Assembly (NCBI GenBank): GCA_021827885.1
Contig: JAKAUD010000144.1
Coordinates: 1-5,425 of the forward strand
Length of the DNA: 5,425 nucleotides
Origin: Thermoplasmata archaeon
Lineage (GTDB): Archaea; Thermoplasmatota; Thermoplasmata; Thermoplasmatales; Thermoplasmataceae
Direction: 5' to 3'
The translations under genes were made by a program, and so were the position numbers. A model generated the notes under the pieces. That model was not told where the DNA came from, searched no databases, and saw only the letters and a list, made by a program, of their open reading frames with translations. This document shows positions 1-5,425 of the stretch, piece by piece. Within the stretch, counting starts at the first letter, position 1, and each line of letters starts with the position of its first letter.

Positions 1-1
1 C

Positions 2-2326
2 ATATACGCAATAAGTCCACCTTCGATACTTTTCTTAATAGAAAAGAGTGTTTATGTTCCCTTTTACGGCAATATCGTCCTTCTCCCAAATTCATTATTG
101 ACTGGAGTCTGGGTAGTTACACTTTCGTTGTACCCATTTCTCTCTTTAAGTTCTCTGATATTCAAGGGAACAAGGAAAATCACCATTCCTTTTGCAGTTG
201 TGTGGCTCTCTGGCTTTACTATGACACAGTGGTTCAGGGTACCCTATCTGAAAGATCTTTTTTTCGCAGCTTCAAATATGCCAATATTGGGACCCGCATT
301 TGGAACAGCCGTCTCCCGTCCAGGGCACTACATGAATGTGGAAGGAATAAGCGAAGCAATACTTCTGGGAATACTCGTTCTCAACTTGTTGAGTGAGAGG
401 AAAGATATCTATACTATCTTAAGAACTGGTGGTTCTGCGATACTAGCCGGTACAGCGATAATCTTGGTTTCATCATCCTTCCTTACCCTGTATAATGTGC
501 CTATCAATCTGTCGATTTATCTGGTTTTTATAATAGTTGCTTTATTGACGGTTATTGTCTTCCTTGTTATCAAAATGAGGCGGAATCCCTTTCATTACAG
601 AAGATCTGCTAAGAGTGAGAAAATGATGAAGAGAGTTGTTAAGATATCGCTTGTGATTTTAGTTGTTTTCGTGGTGTCAATGTCTGGATGGCAAGCATTC
701 GACGGCTCCTTCTTCCCACCAAGATCTTACACTGGAAACTCTGAAGGCCTACTAACTTCTAGCAGCCTTTCCTATAGCCCTTTCAGTCCACAATTCATTC
801 CAAACTATGTTGTCAATGCATACAGCTCTCTTTCCTCCTCCAGTTCCTTCCACACGGTGCTATATTCTCCAGCATTCCCGAACAATCACTTTGGATATCA
901 GGACGGCATTCTAGATTATCTTATATTCAACAATTACAGCTTCGCAATACCATCATTCATGGAAACTGAAAGCATCAAATACATAGTGACTTACAAAGAT
1001 TCTCCATCTATACTCTCTGCTCTCAACTCGTCAGGACTGAAGGTACAGTACCTAGGCCCATCCTCATACCTGTACTCTGTCAACAACATCTTCGGTTCGC
1101 CATATATGGCCAGTCTTCTTTTAAATTACAGCGGAGGAGATAACAAATATTTGTTTTCCTACGGAATCTTCGAATCCATGGGCATTATTCCTGTCATCTC
1201 AAATTATGGTTCAAACACGCTTGGCTTAGGGGGTATGTCCAACAAGATAGATATCCTGCCGGCTTCAAATATCTCTTCCTTCCTTTCGCCTAACGAGGGC
1301 ATAAATTCAACATCCATTCTTTCCAATGCTGGAAATGTAACTCTTCTGGGACCTGGGGAAAATCTTATTGCAAACTCGTGGTACATCAGGGTTAACTCTC
1401 CTCCTACCACTATCACTATTTCCAACAGAACTCTCGAATGGAATCCAAATGCTGGCAAGTCCATTTCGATAAACTATGGAAATACCACCACTCCTACTAA
1501 TCTCGTAGGAATTGAAGTGAAAAATCCGCTAAACGTTTCTGTTGTTTGCAGAATCACGTTCCAATACAATACATCCAATACTTTCTCAGGCGACATATCC
1601 GCCAACTTAAGTTACATTTACAATAGTTCTGGAACAATATACAACGCAATGAGCAAACCAATCACTTTTCACCCATCAGAATCTTGGAAGAATGCGACAT
1701 ATTCGGTCCTTCTTCCGCCAGGAACTGGATGGTTTTGTCCGTCTATTAACGTGAACGGTTCCTCAGGGACAGTTTCTTTAAGAAACATGAACTTCTCATG
1801 GAGAATATCTCCAGTGTCACACGGCACGAGCCCTTATTCCTCTTCAATGTATCTAGGCAACGGTACGATGGAACTCCCCGGAGCAGGTCAGTTTTATTTC
1901 CTATTGAGGGGAACTGGAATAATAAATGACAAGAGTGTGTCGACAAGCTCTGGCAAATGGATAACGCTTGGTTCCGGTCAACTGGCATTTTCAGGAAACT
2001 TAACATTGCAATCTGTTGTATTCGTCAATAAGTCTGATCTGAAATCGCTCGAAGGTAACTACACAGTTTCTGACACACCTTTTAGCTACCATTCAAGGCT
2101 TGGAGAAAATGGTCAAATGTTTCCTCCTCGCTATACCCTAACAGGTCAGGAGGTCTTCTTGGCGCCTTTAGATAAGGACGCGAAATTGATTCTGATCGGT
2201 TACAATTTCGTAGCATACGGATTTGTCTTGGTTATATCCTACGTATATCTCTTCCCCGTACTCACAATTTTAGTGACCAAGCAACTCACAAAAAGAAGAA
2301 GGGGTAAACTGGAAGTAGGTAAGTAG
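2..2326 (+). CDS. Polytopic membrane protein with large sequon-rich extracytoplasmic domain, GT-C/YfhO-like (5' partial)
   Basis: The frame is open from the left edge with no stop, so the gene starts before the window; the TTG at 98 has no ribosome binding site and is internal. About 774 residues are visible. Counting from the TTG, hydrophobic segments lie near residues 3-21, 28-42, 83-97, 110-131, 136-158 and 181-196. A basic loop (about 160-180) precedes the last of these. Residues about 200-690 form an extracytoplasmic domain rich in Ser, Asn, Tyr and Gly, apparently beta-strand-rich, with about 19 N-X-S/T sequons. One more helix follows (about 697-727), ending in a basic tail (KRRRGK) that is probably cytoplasmic. 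The FRVPY and RPGHY stretches between helices recall the FRxP-type loops of archaeal GT-C/YfhO-like proteins. The catalytic N-terminal loop of such enzymes would be outside the window, so transferase activity cannot be shown. Neighbouring glycosyltransferases support a role in surface glycan assembly. Alternatively it is a non-catalytic surface protein. Confidence 0.85.
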   Translation: MYAISPPSILFLIEKSVYVPFYGNIVLLPNSLLTGVWVVTLSLYPFLSLSSLIFKGTRKITIPFAVVWLSGFTMTQWFRVPYLKDLFFAASNMPILGPAFGTAVSRPGHYMNVEGISEAILLGILVLNLLSERKDIYTILRTGGSAILAGTAIILVSSSFLTLYNVPINLSIYLVFIIVALLTVIVFLVIKMRRNPFHYRRSAKSEKMMKRVVKISLVILVVFVVSMSGWQAFDGSFFPPRSYTGNSEGLLTSSSLSYSPFSPQFIPNYVVNAYSSLSSSSSFHTVLYSPAFPNNHFGYQDGILDYLIFNNYSFAIPSFMETESIKYIVTYKDSPSILSALNSSGLKVQYLGPSSYLYSVNNIFGSPYMASLLLNYSGGDNKYLFSYGIFESMGIIPVISNYGSNTLGLGGMSNKIDILPASNISSFLSPNEGINSTSILSNAGNVTLLGPGENLIANSWYIRVNSPPTTITISNRTLEWNPNAGKSISINYGNTTTPTNLVGIEVKNPLNVSVVCRITFQYNTSNTFSGDISANLSYIYNSSGTIYNAMSKPITFHPSESWKNATYSVLLPPGTGWFCPSINVNGSSGTVSLRNMNFSWRISPVSHGTSPYSSSMYLGNGTMELPGAGQFYFLLRGTGIINDKSVSTSSGKWITLGSGQLAFSGNLTLQSVVFVNKSDLKSLEGNYTVSDTPFSYHSRLGENGQMFPPRYTLTGQEVFLAPLDKDAKLILIGYNFVAYGFVLVISYVYLFPVLTILVTKQLTKRRRGKLEVGK

Positions 2327-2737
2327 AGAGTATTTGGATTGTTCATAGCACTTTGAGACAAATTTAGAAAATAAATAGTGTGTGGGTTGACTCCATGCCT
2401 TGGAAATGAATGAAAGGGAAAACTTGTCTAAATTACAGGGGTCCATGTCAGTGTGTCTATTCCAATTGATAAAATTTATATCACTTCCTGTCCATATCAG
2501 TGATCAGGGAGCATGGATTCAGATGGCATACACCTATTACTCCTCCATTGCGGAGAGCGTGCCAATTGATGATTTGAATCAGGGGTGACTCAATTAAAAA
2601 TCCTAATGGACAGCGTCTCACAACTCCCCTTCCCTCTATCCAGACTCAGGCAATACTGAATCGCTTTCGGGTACAGGTTGATTCTTGTATAGCACTCAGT
2701 ACATATTCTAGCAGTTATGTCAACTCAACCATCAAAT

Positions 2738-2749
2738 GCTTTTTCTTAT
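2738..2749 (+). terminator. Possible T-rich terminator, plus strand
   Basis: A run of five T followed by CTTATT (from 2740) could serve as an archaeal T-tract terminator for transcription coming from the membrane-protein gene. It is about 410 bases past that stop codon and has no hairpin, so this is a weak call. Confidence 0.2.
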
Positions 2750-2861
2750 TAGGAGGTAACCCATCTTAGGCGAAATCATAATTGGTAACGTTGCTTCCAC
2801 GGCTTTCAAAATTTGAACTATGTCGATTTTACTTCGTTTCAGTAATCAATTTAGCAGTAGA

Positions 2862-2874
2862 AGTTAAAAAGCCA
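2862..2874 (-). terminator. Possible T-tract terminator of the GT4 gene
   Basis: Read on the minus strand this is GGCTTTTTAACTT, a five-T tract about 90 bases after the GT4 stop codon. Archaeal RNA polymerase can terminate at short T-tracts without a hairpin. Support comes from position and composition only. Confidence 0.25.
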
Positions 2875-2960
2875 GTTATATCCGAAGAGGACAAGTTAAC
2901 AAATCAGACTTATTGACAGCTATACTGTTAAACTACTTGAGCAGGTGCGAGAACAAAATT

Positions 2961-4061
2961 TCAGCAACTCTTCTTAACCATTTCGTAAAAACGAATCAGC
3001 TTTTCCTTGAAATTTACTCTCGTGAATTCTTTTGCTCTGGCAAGTCCCACTTCCGACAGGGATTCGTTCTCGATCGCAACTTTTATTCCTTTCAAAATGG
3101 AATCTGTGTCCATAGGGTCAACGAGTACTGCGGCGTTTCCTGCTACCTCTCTAATGGTAGGTAGGTCTGAAGTTACCACCGGCAATCCTGATGCAAAAGC
3201 TTCGACTATTGGCAGGCCAAAACCCTCGTACAAAGAGGGAAAGAGGAGAACGTCGCACGCGTTGTATATCTCGTTCAGCCTGTTATCGTTTACTCCCTCG
3301 AAGTTTAAACTGTCTTCTAAGGAACTTCCAACACGAACAAGCTTATATCCTCCTCCAAGAAGGTTCATTATCTTTCTAATCACAGGCAGATTCTTTCTCG
3401 GTGAATTACTAGAAACAGAAAGAATGAGTTTTTTATCAAGAGGTAGCTTTAACCTATTTCTGATCTCATCCTTGGGTTCGGTCAGCTTGTGGAAAACCGG
3501 GGAATACGGTAGATGAATTGGTGTTATATGTCCTGTAAACCCATAGTCTCTTAACTCTTTAGCTAGATTATCTGTATTAGTTAAGATGAACTCCTTTTCC
3601 TTGATTGATGAATAAATATGACGCATAAACAGCTTTGATATGATGCTGTTTCTTTCTAAATAATGAGGTGAATCGTGAACAGAAACTATATCAGCTGTAC
3701 CATTTAGATTAAATGTTCCTGAAAATTGATTGGAATAGTGAATTAATTTCTTTCCTTTCCATTTTCCACTATTGATTACCCGCAATGCGTCCGCGAAGGA
3801 AAAGTTCCTTAAAGCATGGGTCAGCGTAGAATTTCCAATAAACTTGCTTCGGTAATCTATGCCCTGATGAGGGAGATTCCATCCATCTGCATTGAACAAT
3901 AGATTTATCCATATCGCACCTTTTAATACAGAAAATATGTCCTCAGCAGTCCTATATATGGAGGTTTGAGGGGGATATCTATTGATTATAAATACATTGT
4001 AATCTCCTAACACTTCATTTATCATGTTTTCTTCGATGTTTTCCGTTCCAGCTAGATGCAC
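2961..4061 (-). CDS. Glycosyltransferase family 4 (GT-B fold), cytoplasmic
   Basis: The gene is complete and codes for 366 residues, a normal GT4 length, with no signal peptide or membrane segment. The N-terminal acceptor domain (about 1-190) opens with a beta-strand and the loop INRYPPQTS (26-34), and has VHDS at 128-131. The C-terminal donor domain (about 205-366) has the SSNSPRKNLP loop (216-225), where Arg/Lys normally bind the donor phosphate. It also has NACDVLLFPS (267-276) and the GT4 EX7E signature, E279 to E287 (EGFGLPIVE), followed by GLPVVTSDLPTIREVAG. The predicted reaction is retaining transfer of a hexose from a nucleotide-sugar to a lipid-linked or polysaccharide acceptor; donor and acceptor are unknown. 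The start is GTG at 4061, just inside an upstream in-frame stop, with TATTAA at about -26 in support. ATG at 4025 (residue 13) would still leave the first beta-strand intact. The gene stands alone on this strand, divergent from the GT2 gene. Confidence 0.92.
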   Translation of the reverse strand: MHLAGTENIEENMINEVLGDYNVFIINRYPPQTSIYRTAEDIFSVLKGAIWINLLFNADGWNLPHQGIDYRSKFIGNSTLTHALRNFSFADALRVINSGKWKGKKLIHYSNQFSGTFNLNGTADIVSVHDSPHYLERNSIISKLFMRHIYSSIKEKEFILTNTDNLAKELRDYGFTGHITPIHLPYSPVFHKLTEPKDEIRNRLKLPLDKKLILSVSSNSPRKNLPVIRKIMNLLGGGYKLVRVGSSLEDSLNFEGVNDNRLNEIYNACDVLLFPSLYEGFGLPIVEAFASGLPVVTSDLPTIREVAGNAAVLVDPMDTDSILKGIKVAIENESLSEVGLARAKEFTRVNFKEKLIRFYEMVKKSC

Positions 4062-4084
4062 AGTCCTCTTTATTATGACTTAGG

Positions 4085-4090
4085 TTAATA
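4085..4090 (-). promoter_or_regulatory. Candidate box A (TATA) of the GT4 gene
   Basis: Minus-strand TATTAA is centred about 26 bases before the GTG at 4061, the spacing expected for a leaderless archaeal transcript starting at that codon. The local sequence is AT-rich, so chance occurrence is possible. Confidence 0.3.
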
Positions 4091-4138
4091 CTGTTACCTC
4101 ACAGAGAATGGGTGAATACTAAAGACTCTACATGAGGT

Positions 4139-4157
4139 TCACTTTGTCTAAAAGTGA
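4139..4157. repeat. Short inverted repeat between divergent genes
   Basis: TCACTTT and AAAGTGA form a perfect 7-base stem around a 5-base spacer (GTCTA). It lies about 80 bases before the GT4 start and 210 bases before the GT2 start, so it could be an operator or a small hairpin. No known binding-site family is recognised. Confidence 0.35.
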
Positions 4158-4207
4158 CATAACATGCTGGAAAAGTTTTATTAGCCATTGCTTTTATCCT
4201 AAAATAG

Positions 4208-4378
4208 TTGAAACATTTCAGGGAAAAGTCATTGAAAAGTCCGATAAATAAAGACAACTTCCATTTTTCAAGACGTGAAGTCACCAAGTTGAATTATTTT
4301 GAGATGCCTCTTCATTTAAGTAATGAAATCCCAATCCCGGATTGCCTTGCAGAGGAGGTGATATTGTGCCATTTATAA
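4208..4378 (+). CDS. Possible small protein or 3' remnant of a lost gene, overlapping the GT2 start
   Basis: This frame runs 56 codons from TTG 4208, right after an in-frame TAG, to TAA at 4376-4378, overlapping the GT2 start at 4366 by 13 bases. I do not recognise the product. The latter half looks protein-like (RREVTKLNYFEMPLHL, then PIPDCLAEEV) and has ordinary codon use. The GT2 ribosome binding site sits inside its last codons (GAG GAG GTG ATA), which is the arrangement of translationally coupled archaeal genes. There is no ATG and no ribosome binding site at the TTG codons (4208, 4232), so it may be the truncated C-terminus of a former upstream gene. Another frame, ATG 4132 to TAA 4251, is open just before it; one indel near 4240 would join the two into a product of about 80 residues. 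Confidence 0.3.
   Translation: MKHFREKSLKSPINKDNFHFSRREVTKLNYFEMPLHLSNEIPIPDCLAEEVILCHL
4354..4362 (+). promoter_or_regulatory. Strong Shine-Dalgarno site that sets the GT2 start
   Basis: GGAGGTGAT is fully complementary to the archaeal 16S 3' tail. It ends 3 bases before GTG 4366, with 7 bases between the GGAGG core and the start codon. It lies downstream of the in-frame TTG at 4342, which rules that codon out as the main start. Confidence 0.85.
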
Positions 4379-5187
4379 CAATAACCATTCCTATAATATA
4401 TGGAACTCATCTTAGAGAAGTTCTCGAATCAATATTTAAAAGCAGTTTCCAGGATTTTGAGGTTATTGCGAACGACTCTTCCACCACCGAAGAAGCTCTC
4501 AGTATCCTATCGGAGTTCGATGTAACTGTCATAAGAAAGATTACCAAGAGTTTCGAAGGGAGGAATCTGACTATTTCTGCCGCTACGGGCGAAAGAGTTT
4601 TCCTATTTGATGAGACGAGGATAATGCCGCCACAGCTTCTTAGAAAGGTCGCAGAATCAAAGGCAGATATGATAACGATCAAGGAGAGAGATATAGGCAA
4701 GGGACCGTTGATATTTTTTTCAAATATTGACAAACAAAACACCTCTAGTGAAGTTTTGCTAATGGATCCGGAAAGGAATAAGAGCATAATTCCAAGAGTA
4801 TACAAGCGAAGTGTAATCCTAAATGCGCTAGAACGGATCAATAGAAATCTATCCTCGGAAACTCGAAAAAGAATTGTTGGTCTCGATTTGGAGCTTATAT
4901 ATCTAGAGTCGTTCAACATCACCAAGAACATCGAGATAATAAACTCAGAAGAAATAATACATTATGGAGATGAGCGAGTTTTCGATATATTCAGAAAGTA
5001 CTATGGATATGGATATTCTCAGAGCATGTTGAGGAGTACTTCCTACAGAGAGTTTGCAGGTTTGAGTGGTAGGAATAGGACAACACTCCCCATCAAGAAT
5101 AGACTGATGAGCTTGCCAATTCAAGTTTTGCGAGGAATTCCTTTTATCGCAGGGTATCTGAAGGGCAGTAATAACAATGTTAAGTGA
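4366..5187 (+). CDS. Glycosyltransferase, GT2-like (GT-A fold)
   Basis: The gene is complete: 273 residues from GTG 4366, chosen for the GGAGGTGAT site just before it; the longer TTG 4342 form would translate the ribosome binding site itself. The N-terminus has the GT2 layout: ITIPIIYGTHLREVLESI (4-21, the usual IPTYN..LxExLxSI), then FQDFEVIANDSS (28-39), where D37 stands for the nucleotide-binding Asp. RNLTISAATGE (66-76) follows, and then FDET (81-84) at the metal-binding DXD position. PRVYKRSVI (142-150) and GLDLEL (171-176) match the later acceptor-side part of the fold. HYGDER (198-203) precedes a Tyr- and Arg-rich tail with an amphipathic segment near 252-269 that could touch the membrane. 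The expected role is inverting transfer of a sugar from a nucleotide- or dolichol-phosphate donor in the cytoplasm. DET in place of DXD is non-canonical. It is followed at once by a methyltransferase frame, probably in one operon. Confidence 0.88.
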   Translation: MPFITITIPIIYGTHLREVLESIFKSSFQDFEVIANDSSTTEEALSILSEFDVTVIRKITKSFEGRNLTISAATGERVFLFDETRIMPPQLLRKVAESKADMITIKERDIGKGPLIFFSNIDKQNTSSEVLLMDPERNKSIIPRVYKRSVILNALERINRNLSSETRKRIVGLDLELIYLESFNITKNIEIINSEEIIHYGDERVFDIFRKYYGYGYSQSMLRSTSYREFAGLSGRNRTTLPIKNRLMSLPIQVLRGIPFIAGYLKGSNNNVK

Positions 5188-5225
5188 TTTATTAGTATCT
5201 TCAGTCCCGGACGTTTTGGTGGAAG

Positions 5226-5232
5226 ATTTATA
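5226..5232 (+). promoter_or_regulatory. Candidate box A for a leaderless methyltransferase transcript
   Basis: ATTTATA is centred about 28 bases before ATG 5257 and 19 before ATG 5248, which fits a leaderless start at 5257. It competes with the view that this stretch is itself coding (see the methyltransferase entry), so it may be fortuitous. Confidence 0.3.
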
Positions 5233-5247
5233 ACTTCAGAAGCATAT

Positions 5248-5425
5248 ATGTATTTGATGTACGAGGTTACCCTAGCACATAAAAAAAAAGTCTACAATGA
5301 TCCTCACGACTTAGTTGCAATAATTGAAAATGCTGTTATCGATGTTTATGGATTCAAGTGTCTCAAAGAGGGAGATAGTGTGTTAGATCTAGGTGCGGGA
5401 ATTGGTGAATTCACAACTCTTTCCT
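5248..5425 (+). CDS. FkbM-type SAM-dependent methyltransferase (3' partial, start uncertain)
   Basis: The frame runs off the right edge. The visible part reads YNDPHDLVAIIENAV, DVYGFKCLKEGD and then VLDLGAGIGEFT, which is SAM-binding motif I of class I methyltransferases. The preceding 'DVYG..xLKxGD' lead-in is typical of the FkbM family, whose members O-methylate sugars and other small acceptors. The start is unclear. ATG 5248 and ATG 5257 are the first in-frame starts, but the same frame is open back to 5188 and reads convincingly as protein (SIFSPGRFGGRF, then TSEAY). No start codon exists there. ATG 5177, overlapping the GT2 stop, lies one frame off and would join if one T were added in the TTT at 5188-5190. 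The gene may therefore be frameshifted, either truly or by sequence error. An A9 run (5281-5289, KKK) lies inside the frame. It is probably co-transcribed with the GT2 gene and modifies the same glycan. Confidence 0.8.
   Translation, partial: MYLMYEVTLAHKKKVYNDPHDLVAIIENAVIDVYGFKCLKEGDSVLDLGAGIGEFTTLS

Larger units (their letters stand above)
2327..2960. other. Gene-poor convergent intergenic region with possible decayed coding fragments
   Basis: This 634-base gap lies between the 3' ends of two convergent genes, and no intact gene is convincing in it. A 62-codon TTG-started frame (2400-2588, +) has no ribosome binding site and resembles no family I know. On the minus strand 2593-2724 is open for 44 codons with a CxxC pair but no start codon. 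On the plus strand a Shine-Dalgarno-like AGGAGGT (2751-2757) is followed by the short frame 2763-2813, reading GEIIIGNVASTAFKI, which recalls the N-terminus of HerA/DUF87-type ATPases. It stops at 2814, and a neighbouring frame stays open to 2913. A TATA-like TTTATA lies at 2475-2480. Together these suggest remnants of lost genes, but chance open frames are a real alternative. Confidence 0.5.

Noticed and set aside
202..396. 64-codon plus-strand frame inside the membrane-protein gene
   Set aside because: It is an alternate frame within a longer convincing coding sequence.
1204..2006. Two 86-codon minus-strand frames (1204-1464 and 1746-2006)
   Set aside because: They are antisense to the membrane-protein gene, with no motif or ribosome binding site.
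2462..2570. Repeated CCAATTGAT at 2462-2470 and 2562-2570, considered as a direct repeat or array
   Set aside because: Only two short copies with dissimilar flanks; no CRISPR-like periodicity and no target-site logic.
2913..3379. Small plus-strand frames at 2913-3164 and 3191-3379
   Set aside because: They are mostly antisense to the GT4 gene and lack start signals.
3007..3516. 169-codon open frame on the plus strand opposite the GT4 gene
   Set aside because: It is antisense to the strongly supported GT4 coding sequence, and its peptide has no recognisable features; it is a shadow frame.
4099..4287. 62-codon minus-strand frame in the divergent intergenic region
   Set aside because: No ribosome binding site and no recognisable product; it overlaps the more protein-like plus-strand frame at 4208-4378.
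4342..4365. TTG 4342 as the start of the GT2 protein
   Set aside because: It would translate the Shine-Dalgarno site itself; GTG 4366 has ideal spacing and begins right at the first GT-A beta-strand.
4407..4931. 174-codon open frame on the minus strand opposite the GT2 gene
   Set aside because: It lies wholly within the GT2 gene, has low-complexity Ser/Ile-rich content, and has no start signals.

Overview
The window looks archaeal and fits a moderately AT-rich euryarchaeon of the Thermoplasmatales type. The lineage is an inference; no rRNA or marker gene is present. Supporting signs are heavy use of AGA/AGG for Arg and ATA for Ile, GTG starts, a strong GGAGGTGAT ribosome binding site, TATA-box-like (box A) elements at leaderless spacing, and a surface protein packed with N-X-S/T sequons.

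Layout. Positions 2-2326 (+) hold the 3' part of a large multi-spanning membrane protein with a glycosyltransferase-C/YfhO-like look: membrane helices, an outside domain of about 490 residues, and one C-terminal helix. Its real start lies before the window. Positions 2327-2960 are a gene-poor gap between convergent genes, containing only fragments that look like decayed coding sequence. Positions 2961-4061 (-) encode a complete GT-B glycosyltransferase of family GT4. Positions 4062-4365 are a divergent intergenic region, with a possible 56-codon ORF whose end overlaps the next gene. Positions 4366-5187 (+) encode a complete small GT-A (GT2-like) glycosyltransferase with a textbook Shine-Dalgarno site. 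From about 5188/5248 to the window end lies the 5' part of a FkbM-type SAM-dependent methyltransferase.

Together the genes look like part of a surface-glycan or protein N-glycosylation cluster. Two cytoplasmic glycosyltransferases would build a lipid-linked glycan, a methyltransferase would cap or modify a sugar, and a polytopic membrane protein with a large outside domain would act on or carry glycans outside. This is inferred from gene content; substrates cannot be read from the sequence.

The points most worth a second look are: (1) the GT2/methyltransferase junction, where a single missing T would explain why an apparently conserved N-terminal stretch of the methyltransferase has no start codon; (2) the short ORF overlapping the GT2 start; (3) decayed-gene traces in the convergent gap. 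I found no CRISPR array, tRNA, rRNA, intact insertion sequence or clear novel defence system.
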